Source of the DNA: Maribacter aquivivus
Lineage (GTDB): Bacteria > Bacteroidota > Bacteroidia > Flavobacteriales > Flavobacteriaceae
Reading direction: 5' to 3'
Length of the DNA: 64,000 nt
NCBI RefSeq assembly: GCF_900142175.1
Contig: NZ_FQZX01000001.1
Location: 1,860,001-1,924,000, forward strand
The notes below the pieces were generated by a model that was not told the DNA's origin, made no database searches, and saw nothing but the letters and a program-made list of their open reading frames with translations. Positions 46,793 to 54,555 of the stretch are shown piece by piece. Every line of letters starts with the position of its first letter. Within the stretch, counting starts at the first letter, position 1. A program made the translations under genes and the position numbers.

Positions 46793-47815
46793 TTACTTGT
46801 GTTTGCTAGATGATTTTCTAATAATCAATTTAGCAGGTAGCACAACGTCTTTATGAATTTTCACGTCTTGATTACTTTCTATCTGCTCTAAGAATACTTT
46901 AGCAGCCATTTTTCCCATTTCTACGGGCGACTGATCTACAGAGCTAATAGATGGCTCTAAAAATTGGGTAAAGGGCTCATTACTAAATCCTACTACACAA
47001 AAATCTTCTGGTATTTTTACAGCTATACTTTGTAGGTATTTTACAGCTCCCAACAATCCATTATCTGTAGAAGAGAAAATAGCATCGGGTGGTACTGGCA
47101 AGTTCATGAGTTTTTCAGCAGCTTCTTTACCTGCTTCCATATCACTTTTTAAGGTAATTACGTAATCGCTATTGTAGGCTACACCATGTTTTGAAAGTGC
47201 ATCTTTATAGCCTTTAAATCTGTTGTTATATAGTTCAATATTTTGATTTACATTAAAATGGGCTATTCTTTTGCAGCCTTGGTTTATTAAATGTTCGGTT
47301 GCATCAAAGCCACCTTGATAATCATCTATGGTTACCGTACTAATATCATCAAAATGTAAAACACGATCAAAAAATATAAAGGGAGAAGATTTTTTTAAAA
47401 CCTGATGTAATTGATTTTTATTCTCATTTGTAAAAGAGGTAGACACTAGAATGCCATCGACCTGAGCATTTATCAAATTTTGAATAATTTTCTTTTCACG
47501 ATCATTTTCCTCATGGGTTTGGGAAATGATAACATGAAAGCCTTTTGGATAGAGTTCTTCTTCAATACCACGTATTACAGAGGCAAAAAAGTTCTTATTA
47601 ATAAACGGTACTACCACACCTACATTATTGCTCTTGCCACTTTTAAGTGCAACGGCAAGTCTATTTTGTTTATAATTTAATTTTTCAGCAGTGGCAAGAA
47701 CCAGGTCGCGAGTTTTTTCGCTTATTTTAGGATTGTTGTTTAAAGCCCTAGAGACAGTAGCTGCAGTTATTTTCAGCTCTTTTGCAATATCATAAATGGT
47801 GGCTTTCTTGCTCAT
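46793..47815 (-). CDS. LacI-family transcriptional regulator of the uronate locus
   Basis: A 340-residue repressor-type protein. The helix-turn-helix is at residues 4-24 (TIYDIAKELKITAATVSRAL), followed by the hinge-helix NRLAVALKSGKSN. The periplasmic-binding-like effector domain starts at VGVVVPFINKNFFASVIRG and includes DGILVSTS, AHFNVNQNIELYNNR and CVVGFSNEPF. It lies convergent to the uxaC-dctPQM operon. The 14-mer palindromes at 42356, 54377 and 60845 are its probable operators; the inducer may be a uronate or a later intermediate. No copy of the palindrome is seen before its own start. Confidence 0.9.
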   Translation of the reverse strand: MSKKATIYDIAKELKITAATVSRALNNNPKISEKTRDLVLATAEKLNYKQNRLAVALKSGKSNNVGVVVPFINKNFFASVIRGIEEELYPKGFHVIISQTHEENDREKKIIQNLINAQVDGILVSTSFTNENKNQLHQVLKKSSPFIFFDRVLHFDDISTVTIDDYQGGFDATEHLINQGCKRIAHFNVNQNIELYNNRFKGYKDALSKHGVAYNSDYVITLKSDMEAGKEAAEKLMNLPVPPDAIFSSTDNGLLGAVKYLQSIAVKIPEDFCVVGFSNEPFTQFLEPSISSVDQSPVEMGKMAAKVFLEQIESNQDVKIHKDVVLPAKLIIRKSSSKHK

Positions 47816-47889
47816 AAAAAAGTGTAGAACGAATTTACGATTATTGAACCATAAATTGTTTCTGCAAGTTGCTTAAATATAAATGGGAG

Positions 47890-48582
47890 TTAAATTTTGA
47901 AACTAAAACCTTCTTCTACCTTTTTTTGGTATTTATCTTCATCGAATTCAAATAGAAAGGCACCTTTTTTAGATGAACTCATATCTTTTTCTTTCAATTT
48001 AGTCAATAGGTCAAAAGAGTTGAATTTGTTGATAAAATTTCTTTTGTCCAATTCGGTATCTAAAATCGCTTCATAAAGTTTTTGAAGTTGGCGCATGGTA
48101 AATTTTTCTGGTAAAAGCTCAAATCCGATGGGTTTATTGCCAACTCTATTTCGAAGAGATTTAAGAGCATCTTGTACCATGTCATTATGGTCAAAAATTA
48201 ATTCAGGACAATCTTTAAGATCAAACCATTTAATTGGGTTTTGCTTTAAAAGATCTTTACAATGATGGGCTATATCAATTAGCGCAAAATATGATACTGA
48301 TATGGTTCTTTCTTCCGGATCACGGTCTAATTTAGAATAGGAATGAACCTGTTCCATGTAAATGTTGTTCAGTCCTGTTAAATGACTAAGAATTCTTGTT
48401 GCTGCAACATCTAAATTTTCCTCTTTTTTAAGAAAACCACCTATTAGTGACAATTCGCCTTTGGCTGGTTCAAAGTCTCTTTGTACAAGTAATATTTTTA
48501 ATTCTTCTTGATAAAATCCGAATATAATACAATCTACAGCAAGTAAGACTTTGTCTTCTTTGCAATAATTATTCAAAACCAT
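47890..48582 (-). CDS. Nudix-like transcriptional regulator (NrtR/AraR type)
   Basis: A 230-residue cytoplasmic regulator. Residues 10-140 form a Nudix fold (AVDCIIFGFYQEELKILLVQRD, then LSLIGGFLKKEENLDVAA). The Nudix box at 48-71 is degenerate: the positions of the catalytic R-E-x-x-E-E are R-I-L-S-H-L, so hydrolysis is not expected. Residues about 150-225 form a winged-helix domain (FTMRQLQKLYEAILDTELDKRNF). This is the layout of NrtR and of the Bacteroidota AraR sugar regulators. It is divergent from the aldose epimerase gene, its likely target. Confidence 0.85.
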   Translation of the reverse strand: MVLNNYCKEDKVLLAVDCIIFGFYQEELKILLVQRDFEPAKGELSLIGGFLKKEENLDVAATRILSHLTGLNNIYMEQVHSYSKLDRDPEERTISVSYFALIDIAHHCKDLLKQNPIKWFDLKDCPELIFDHNDMVQDALKSLRNRVGNKPIGFELLPEKFTMRQLQKLYEAILDTELDKRNFINKFNSFDLLTKLKEKDMSSSKKGAFLFEFDEDKYQKKVEEGFSFKI

Positions 48583-48956
48583 TCCTTAATTTTTGCGAGC
48601 CTAAATTAATAAGATTGAATCAAATAAAACCCTTTTAATTACGAAAAGGTTTGAGCATTTTTTTTCTATAGTTGCCTATTATTAAATATGTTAATGAGTT
48701 TACAGGGGTATTTTGTAAAATGAAAACTAAATAGATTTCTTTTGTGATATAACGTTAGTAAGTGAGAATTACAGAGCGGAGCAAACTTTTGGTATAGCTT
48801 CTATAGCGTTAATTTAGTTTAAGTAGCGTATAATGACTTTCAAATTATTTATAATATTTTGAATAGACAGTTTATAATTCATCGTTTAGAATTAAATGTG
48901 GTTAGGTAAAAATAAAGTTTATCTATACATTTAATTTGTTACTAAGCACTAATAGT
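48583..48956. other. Divergent intergenic region, Nudix regulator / aldose epimerase
   Basis: No gene is visible. The stretch is AT-rich and presumably holds promoters for both flanking genes. TTAATTTG at 48931-48938 comes within one base of the -7 consensus, 18 bases before the epimerase ATG. I could not define a clear operator. Confidence 0.4.
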
Positions 48957-50132
48957 ATGAGATTAGAAAAGCAGACTGCTCTTTTGATAGGGATTTATAT
49001 TGTTTTGACAGTTTGTTTTGCTTGTAATGAGAATATTAAAAAGAAAATCATCAGAGAAAAGGAAAGTATGATGCAAATCGATAAAAACGTTTACGGTAGT
49101 ACTATAGATAACAACTATGTATCAGAATTTAGTTTACGTAATGTAGGTGGAATAGAAGTGAATATTATCACTTATGGAGGTATAATAACAAAAATAATGG
49201 CTCCTGACTCAGAAGGAAGAATGGAAAATGTTGTATTAGGTTTTGATAACCTGGAACAGTATGAAAAAGAGAACCCTTTTTTCGGAGCTTTGGTAGGTCG
49301 TTATGGAAATAGAATTGCAAAAGGAAAATTTAGTTTAGAAGGTGTAGCTTATACTTTGGAAAAGAACAATGGAGATAATTCTTTGCATGGAGGACTAAAG
49401 GGTTTTGATAAGGTTGTTTGGCAAGTTGAGGAGGTAAAAGAAACAGATTCGTTTGTCTCTTTAAAATTAAGCTACCTAAGTGAAGATATGGAAGAGGGTT
49501 TTCCAGGAAATTTAAAAACAAACGTTACCTATACCTTACATAAAGACAATAGCTTAGATGTTTTGTACGAAGCCACAACAGATAAAACTACAATTGTCAA
49601 TTTAACGCAACATTCTTATTTTAATTTATCAGGAAATTTTTCTGAATTAATTTTAGATCATGAAGTAGCCATTGACGCAGATAAATTTGTGCCGGTTGAC
49701 CCAAAACTTATACCCTTAGGTGAGTTAGCTTCTGTACAAGACACTCCTTTCGATTTTAGAAAGGCTAGGTTAGTAGGTAATGCAATCAATGCGGATAATG
49801 AACAAATTAAATTAGGAAGTGGTTACGATCATTGTTGGGTACTTAATAGTCAAGAAAAGGGATATCGTTTAGTAGCAAAAGCATATCATTCAAAGTCTGG
49901 GCGCTTAATGGAAGTTTTTACCGATCAACCTGGTATGCAATTATATACTGGTAACTTTTTAGACGGAACTTTACCTGTGCCAGGTGGTGGTACCTATGCA
50001 AAAAGAAGCGGATTATGTTTTGAGACACAACATTACCCCGATTCGCCAAATCAACCACAATTTCCAAGTACTACGTTAGAACCGGGGAAAAAGTATATCA
50101 CAAAAACAACTTTTAAATTTTCTACAAAATAG
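48957..50132 (+). CDS. galM: Aldose 1-epimerase, lipoprotein form
   Basis: Mutarotase that interconverts alpha and beta anomers of sugars. I start at the ATG at 48957: this gives a signal peptide with a lipobox (CFAC, Cys near residue 23), so the enzyme is probably anchored outside the cytoplasm. The core has the family motifs GGIITKIMAPD, LVGRYGNRIAKGKF, NNGDNSLHGGLKGFDKV with its His, LTQHSYFNLSG with the catalytic His, the GYDHCWVL segment and FETQHYPDSPNQ with the catalytic Glu. At 391 residues it is longer than cytoplasmic GalM because of the export signal. It is divergent from the Nudix-like regulator. Confidence 0.9.
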   Translation: MRLEKQTALLIGIYIVLTVCFACNENIKKKIIREKESMMQIDKNVYGSTIDNNYVSEFSLRNVGGIEVNIITYGGIITKIMAPDSEGRMENVVLGFDNLEQYEKENPFFGALVGRYGNRIAKGKFSLEGVAYTLEKNNGDNSLHGGLKGFDKVVWQVEEVKETDSFVSLKLSYLSEDMEEGFPGNLKTNVTYTLHKDNSLDVLYEATTDKTTIVNLTQHSYFNLSGNFSELILDHEVAIDADKFVPVDPKLIPLGELASVQDTPFDFRKARLVGNAINADNEQIKLGSGYDHCWVLNSQEKGYRLVAKAYHSKSGRLMEVFTDQPGMQLYTGNFLDGTLPVPGGGTYAKRSGLCFETQHYPDSPNQPQFPSTTLEPGKKYITKTTFKFSTK

Positions 50133-50218
50133 TTAGTTGAGTAGGAAAAAGGAAGAGTAGTTTCAATAAGGTAGATTCGTTAGTCTATATATTTATAGGA
50201 TTATTGTATTAATGTTAT

Positions 50219-50250
50219 GATTATCTTTTAGGGAGATAATCCTTTTATTT
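50219..50250 (+). terminator. Terminator-like hairpin after the epimerase gene
   Basis: GATTATCT (50219-50226) and AGATAATC (50234-50241) pair perfectly around a 7-base loop, followed by C and a T-rich tail. Confidence 0.6.
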
Positions 50251-50373
50251 CCATCATATTTTCAATTTGTAAGTTGTAATTTTTACATGGATATGTTGTG
50301 CTAGTAATTTTGGTTATTGAGATAATTAAAATCATGATAACAGGATATTTTTATCCATATAAAATAAAACATC

Positions 50374-51192
50374 ATGCAAAAACCAAATAAAAGATTAGAA
50401 GGGCAAACGTGCATAGTTACGGGCTCTAGTGATGGTATCGGCGAAGCTGTTGCAAAAGCAATGGGTATGGAAGGAGCCAATATTGTTGTTAATTACCACA
50501 GTAGTAAAGAAGAAGCTGAAGAAGTCGCACATTGGATCAGTACAAATTCTAATTGCGGTAGTGCAATAGTCGTTAAATGCGATGTCAGTAAAGAAGATGA
50601 GGTTAAGAACATGTTCAAGAAAACTATTGCTGAATTTGGTACTGTAGATGTTTGTGTAGCCAATGCAGGTTTGCAGTTGGATCATTCACTTCATGAGATG
50701 CCATTGAAAGATTGGCAAAGAGTGATAGATGTAAATCTTACAGGTCAGTTTCTTTGTGCTAAAGAAGCTATTATAGAATTTAAGCGAAGAGGAATGAGAC
50801 CAGAGATTTCGAAATCTCTTGGTAAAATAATTCATATGAGCTCGGTTCATGAGGTAATTCCGTGGGCGGGTCATGCAAATTATGCAGCTTCTAAAGGCGG
50901 ATTGGTAATGTTGATGCAAACCATTTGTCAAGAATACGGTCCAGATAAAGTAAGATGTAATTCAATAGCTCCGGGAGCAATAAAAACAGATATAAATAAA
51001 GATGTGTGGAGTACTCAAGAAGGTAGAGATGGTATGTTAAAATTAATACCATACAAACAGATTGGTGTGCCAGACGATATTGGTAGTGTGGCTAGTTGGT
51101 TAGCATCTGATGAGTCTGAATATATAAATGGAACCACTATTTTTGTAGATGGCGGTATGACCTGCTATCCAGGTTTTACCGCAAATGGATAA
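50374..51192 (+). CDS. SDR oxidoreductase, glucose 1-dehydrogenase-like
   Basis: A 272-residue classical short-chain dehydrogenase. The cofactor motif TGSSDGIGEAVAKAMG is near residue 18, and NAGLQLD follows. The catalytic Ser is in IIHMSSVHEVIPWAGH and the Tyr-x-x-x-Lys in NYAASKGG; IAPGAIKTDIN and INGTTIFVDGGM complete the fold. The VHEVIPWAGHANYAASKGG stretch is close to bacterial glucose 1-dehydrogenases, so a sugar substrate is likely; sorbitol or a uronate-derived alcohol is possible. It is a single-gene unit with a strong terminator. A GGATA-TTTT-TATCC palindrome lies at 50343-50356, 17 bases before the ATG. Confidence 0.85.
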   Translation: MQKPNKRLEGQTCIVTGSSDGIGEAVAKAMGMEGANIVVNYHSSKEEAEEVAHWISTNSNCGSAIVVKCDVSKEDEVKNMFKKTIAEFGTVDVCVANAGLQLDHSLHEMPLKDWQRVIDVNLTGQFLCAKEAIIEFKRRGMRPEISKSLGKIIHMSSVHEVIPWAGHANYAASKGGLVMLMQTICQEYGPDKVRCNSIAPGAIKTDINKDVWSTQEGRDGMLKLIPYKQIGVPDDIGSVASWLASDESEYINGTTIFVDGGMTCYPGFTANG

Positions 51193-51203
51193 ATGAAAAA
51201 CTA

Positions 51204-51233
51204 AAAAAAGCCACCCATTGGGTGGCTTTTTTT
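51204..51233. terminator. Bidirectional terminator between convergent genes
   Basis: AAAAAAGCCACCC, loop ATT and GGGTGGCTTTTTT form a perfect 13-bp stem. It serves the SDR gene and, from the other side, the YSC84-like gene ending at 51253. Confidence 0.93.
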
Positions 51234-51252
51234 TCTCTTAAAAAGAGATAAA

Positions 51253-51789
51253 TTATTTCATCATTGGCTTGTAATCAAATTTTTGTCCGCCAACAGATGC
51301 AACTGCCATTAATCCTGCTTTTGGTAAAGCAAAAACGGCTACACCATCTCTATATTTAGCATTTACAGAAACACCAGATTTCAATGCAACTGCAGAAGCT
51401 TCTGCAGAAAATTCAAAATCTCCGTCTTTAAATTCAGCCAAATCATCAGCTGTTTCAAAAAATATCACTTCGGTGATTGCTTGACCTCCTGCCTGTAGAC
51501 CTACACTTAATTTTTTCAAATCAGCCATACCCACCATAGTACCATTTTCATATACCACACCATTACCTGATGCACCACCAATGATGAATCCGCCTTTACC
51601 CACATTTGGGAATATTACATACCCGGCAGAGTTGGTAAAAAATTGGTCTAAACCAACTTCCATAGTCATTAATTTTTCTTTCGCTTTTTCTGAATCTTTT
51701 ATTATTTTCTGGTCTTTAGTGCTTTGTGCATTTACGCCAACAGCTAAGAATAATAAGGTTGCGAATGTTATTGATTTTAAAATTTTCAT
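51253..51789 (-). CDS. SYLF/YSC84-domain exported protein
   Basis: A 178-residue protein with a Sec signal peptide ending near residue 21 (VGVNAQ). The mature part is an SYLF (YSC84) domain: AGYVIFPNVGKGGFIIGGASG, GVVYENG, KLSVGLQAGGQAITEVIFF and FEFSAEASAVALKSGVSVNA. SYLF domains bind lipids in eukaryotes; the role of bacterial secreted forms is unknown. A TACTTTTG box on the minus strand at 51838-51831 is a possible -7 element, about 42 bases before the start. The gene appears unrelated to sugar metabolism. Confidence 0.85.
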   Translation of the reverse strand: MKILKSITFATLLFLAVGVNAQSTKDQKIIKDSEKAKEKLMTMEVGLDQFFTNSAGYVIFPNVGKGGFIIGGASGNGVVYENGTMVGMADLKKLSVGLQAGGQAITEVIFFETADDLAEFKDGDFEFSAEASAVALKSGVSVNAKYRDGVAVFALPKAGLMAVASVGGQKFDYKPMMK

Positions 51790-52063
51790 TTGTTCTAAAT
51801 TTTATATGTTATTGAAATTATATTATATAACAAAAGTATAATTAGCTTGGCGTATTTCTTATCCTAATAGCCATAAAATTTAGCTCAATACGAAGTTAAA
51901 CATATGTTAATCAGTTAATTATAAGTTAATATTTGAAATTAGGTGAGTATGTTTTAATCTAAATCATTTATAGAAAGCACTTTATCTCTAATTTCCATTT
52001 CTTAAAAATTTGTTAATTAATTACATTAGTTCTATATTCATGGAATATTAAAACCTAGAAGCT

Positions 52064-52255
52064 ATGGATAATAACGAGAACTTTTTAGATTCAAAGATGG
52101 TTGCAAATTTTCTTATTGTATTTGCACTAATTTTTACTGCTATTTATTACTTTAATTATTCTGATGAAATTGAGGGTGAGGTTAATACGGTTATTGTTAA
52201 TTCGTTGAAAGATGTAAACAATAGTTTGGCAGAGCAAGAGACTGCCAGTAAGTAA
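52064..52255 (+). CDS. Small single-pass membrane protein
   Basis: A 63-residue protein with one TM segment at about residues 13-31 (VANFLIVFALIFTAIYYF) and an acidic outer part ending SLAEQETASK. No domain is recognised. The start ATG is well placed, the length is typical of small membrane proteins and a hairpin terminator follows 25 bases later, so I consider it a real gene. The function is unknown. Confidence 0.6.
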   Translation: MDNNENFLDSKMVANFLIVFALIFTAIYYFNYSDEIEGEVNTVIVNSLKDVNNSLAEQETASK

Positions 52256-52280
52256 TTGAAATTTCTGACCATAACTATAG

Positions 52281-52312
52281 GCTGTCAATTCATTGTAATT
52301 GGCAGCTTTTTT
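52281..52312 (+). terminator. Intrinsic terminator after the small membrane protein gene
   Basis: GCTGTCAATT pairs with AATTGGCAGC (one G-T pair) around a short loop, followed by a run of seven T. Confidence 0.85.
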
Positions 52313-52333
52313 TATACCTAATTTTTAATACTG

Positions 52334-53164
52334 TTATCTCTTTCCAACAATAACATTAGCTATTAACGCTGCTACAATCATAACAATGCCTAATAGACTC
52401 CAAGGCGAGTATATATCTCCGAACCAAAAAATACCCACAGATATGGTGAATATGACTTCAATATATTTTAAAGGTGCAACCAAGTTGGTCTTCGCAATCT
52501 GAAAAGCTTTAGTCATAAACACCTGACCGAAAAAACCGAATATTCCTAGGCTTGATAATAATAACCAATCAATACCCATAGGGGGCACCCAATCTTTAAT
52601 ACTTAAAACACCTCCTATTACAGCACCTATAAACATAAAGTAATTTACGATTACTAGAGGGTGATCACCGTTCCCAATTTTTCTAATCAATACATATACC
52701 AATCCGCTGAAAACAGATGCTGCCAATACTAATAGTAGACCAGTGGTATTTATATTATTATCAAACCCTTTTAAGACTAAAACGCCGGCAAATGCGAATA
52801 AAAATAGAAACCATTGAATAGGTTTTAATCTTTCTTTAAGTAAAAAAACAGCAAACACAGCGGCATAAATAGGAGCGAGATATCTAAGTGATACAGCCGT
52901 ACCAACAGGTAAATACTTTAGGGACATAAAAAATAAACTCATGGCGGTTAAACCTGCAAGAGCCCTAAATATCATAAACCTTCGGTTATTGCCTAATATG
53001 GGTATACCCTTTATTAGTATGTAGGTAGTTCCTAAAATCAGGGATCCTATGGTTCTGAAGAATACAATTTCAAACGTGGGAATATGTGCTAGATATTTTA
53101 TAAACGAGTTCATTAAACTAAATGAAAACGTACTAATAATCATAAATAATATTGCCTTCTTCAT
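52334..53164 (-). CDS. EamA/DMT-family transporter
   Basis: A 276-residue inner-membrane transporter with ten TM segments in two EamA repeats. Family-like runs are FEIVFFRTIGSLILG in the first repeat, AVSLRYLAPIYAAVFAVFLLKERLKPIQW at its end, and the matching end of the second repeat (VAPLKYIEVIFTISVGIFWFGDIYSPWSLLG). The substrate of this broad family cannot be told. I start at the ATG at 53164; the earlier TTG at 53185 is part of a -7 box, TAACTTTG, on the minus strand at 53190-53183. Confidence 0.88.
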   Translation of the reverse strand: MKKAILFMIISTFSFSLMNSFIKYLAHIPTFEIVFFRTIGSLILGTTYILIKGIPILGNNRRFMIFRALAGLTAMSLFFMSLKYLPVGTAVSLRYLAPIYAAVFAVFLLKERLKPIQWFLFLFAFAGVLVLKGFDNNINTTGLLLVLAASVFSGLVYVLIRKIGNGDHPLVIVNYFMFIGAVIGGVLSIKDWVPPMGIDWLLLSSLGIFGFFGQVFMTKAFQIAKTNLVAPLKYIEVIFTISVGIFWFGDIYSPWSLLGIVMIVAALIANVIVGKR

Positions 53165-53185
53165 TGTCCAAAATTGTCTTTGCAA

Positions 53186-53523
53186 AGTTACTGGGGAGAA
53201 ATAAAATTATACCTGAATACTATTAGAAATAACTATTTAGCTATAAGTTTTACGATACCCGTAATTTTAGAGGGATATGTGTTGTCTTTCAATCAGATAA
53301 TTGACTTTGAAGTTCATAAACGAAAAGAATGCTATAAATTTTTTATCATTTCTATTTTAGCGACAATTCTGTTAATAATCATCTTGTATCTAGTTATAAT
53401 AGGCAGAACATTATGTATCATTTTAAGAATTCTATTAACTTGCCAGTACAAAACAAATTGGTTGATTTAGTCCTCATTTTAGTAGTACTGAATCTTACTC
53501 AATATTGATAAAACAGAATTAAT
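53186..53523. other. Intergenic region before the uxuB-type gene
   Basis: About 340 bases without a supported gene. A hydrophobic reading of 98 codons crosses it on the plus strand but begins with TTG inside the transporter's start region; I do not accept it. The minus-strand -7 box of the EamA gene lies at its left edge. No clear promoter for the rightward SDR gene was identified. Confidence 0.5.
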
Positions 53524-54342
53524 ATGAACGAATTGTTATCGTTAAAAGATAAAAATTATGCCCTATCTGGGGGAACAGGAACCTTGGGTGGTTCAATTGC
53601 TCAATATTTGGTACAAAATGGAGCAAAGGTTCTCTTGTTAGGAAGGTCAGAAGATAAATTAAAAGAGAAGCAAACTGAGCTAAATAAACTTGTTGCTGAT
53701 AGTGCATTTATTTTTAAAGTAGATGTAATGAATGAGAGTGATCTTATCAACTTAAAAAACAAAATTAAAAAGGATTTTAACCACTTAGACGGGTTAGTGA
53801 ATCTTGCTGGAGGAAATATACCTGGTGCAACTTTAAAACCAGATCAGACCATTAGGGATATTGAAATGGGCGATACTAAACAGGTTGTTGATATTAATTT
53901 ATTCGGAACGGTTACACCAACTGTTATTTTAAGTGAATTAATGGTAGAACAGGGTTATGGATCTATTGTTAATATTTCATCTATGGCGGCTAAGCAAACT
54001 ATTTCCAGAGTTCTAGGTTATTCTATGGCTAAAGCTGCAGTAGATATTTTTACGAAATGGATGGCCAATGAACTAGCGTCTAAGCATGGTGATAAAATTA
54101 GAGTAAACGCCGTAGCTCCGGGGTTTTTTATTGGTAATCAGAATAGAAGATTGCTTACTAATGAAGATGGATCATTTACAGAAAGAGGTAATAGTATTAT
54201 TAAAAATACTCCAATGGGACGTTTTGGCGATGCTTCTGAGCTTAATGGTATGGTTCACTATCTACTTAGTGATGCCTCAAGTTTCGTTACTGGAAGTATC
54301 TTTGATGTTGATGGCGGATTCAGTTCTTTTTCTGGTGTTTAA
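53524..54342 (+). CDS. uxuB: SDR-type D-mannonate oxidoreductase (fructuronate reductase)
   Basis: Reduces D-fructuronate to D-mannonate, the step between UxaC and UxuA. It is a 272-residue short-chain dehydrogenase, not the larger polyol-dehydrogenase UxuB of E. coli, and resembles the SDR enzyme of Bacillus uxu clusters. Recognisable marks are LSGGTGTLGGSIAQYL, NLAGGNIPGATL, DINLFGTVTPT, INISSMAAKQTISRVLGYSMAKAAV, APGFFIGNQNRRLL, TPMGRFG and the terminal VDGGFSSFSGV. Context with uxaC and uxuA supports the assignment. A putative LacI operator lies 35 bases after its stop. Confidence 0.85.
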   Translation: MNELLSLKDKNYALSGGTGTLGGSIAQYLVQNGAKVLLLGRSEDKLKEKQTELNKLVADSAFIFKVDVMNESDLINLKNKIKKDFNHLDGLVNLAGGNIPGATLKPDQTIRDIEMGDTKQVVDINLFGTVTPTVILSELMVEQGYGSIVNISSMAAKQTISRVLGYSMAKAAVDIFTKWMANELASKHGDKIRVNAVAPGFFIGNQNRRLLTNEDGSFTERGNSIIKNTPMGRFGDASELNGMVHYLLSDASSFVTGSIFDVDGGFSSFSGV

Positions 54343-54376
54343 ATAGTATTTATATAATAGAACTGCGACCCTTTTT

Positions 54377-54390
54377 TGCAATCGATTACA
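54377..54390. promoter_or_regulatory. Putative LacI-family operator 2 (TGCAATCGATTACA)
   Basis: It is the exact reverse complement of operator 1, in the 213-base gap between the uxuB-type gene and the cytochrome lipoprotein gene. A related, shorter sequence, TGTATCGATTAT, follows at about 54424-54435. A weak promoter-like TATATTTTG (one base too long) begins 2 bases after the site. Confidence 0.7.
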
Positions 54391-54555
54391 CTTATATTTT
54401 GTGATGATTTGCAGTATTATGAGTGTATCGATTATTTGAAATAAATAGTTACTTGGCTCAACTTTCTGATTTGCAATTGGAGATTGGGATGAAATTTATA
54501 ATTCCTATTATCAAATAAATAAATTAATATTTAAGTTATAATCATATATAGTTTC

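Noticed and set aside
53174..53470. 98-codon hydrophobic plus-strand reading frame
   Set aside because: It begins with TTG inside the start region of the leftward EamA gene, has no ribosome-binding or promoter support, and its Ile/Leu content is what AT-rich non-coding DNA gives.
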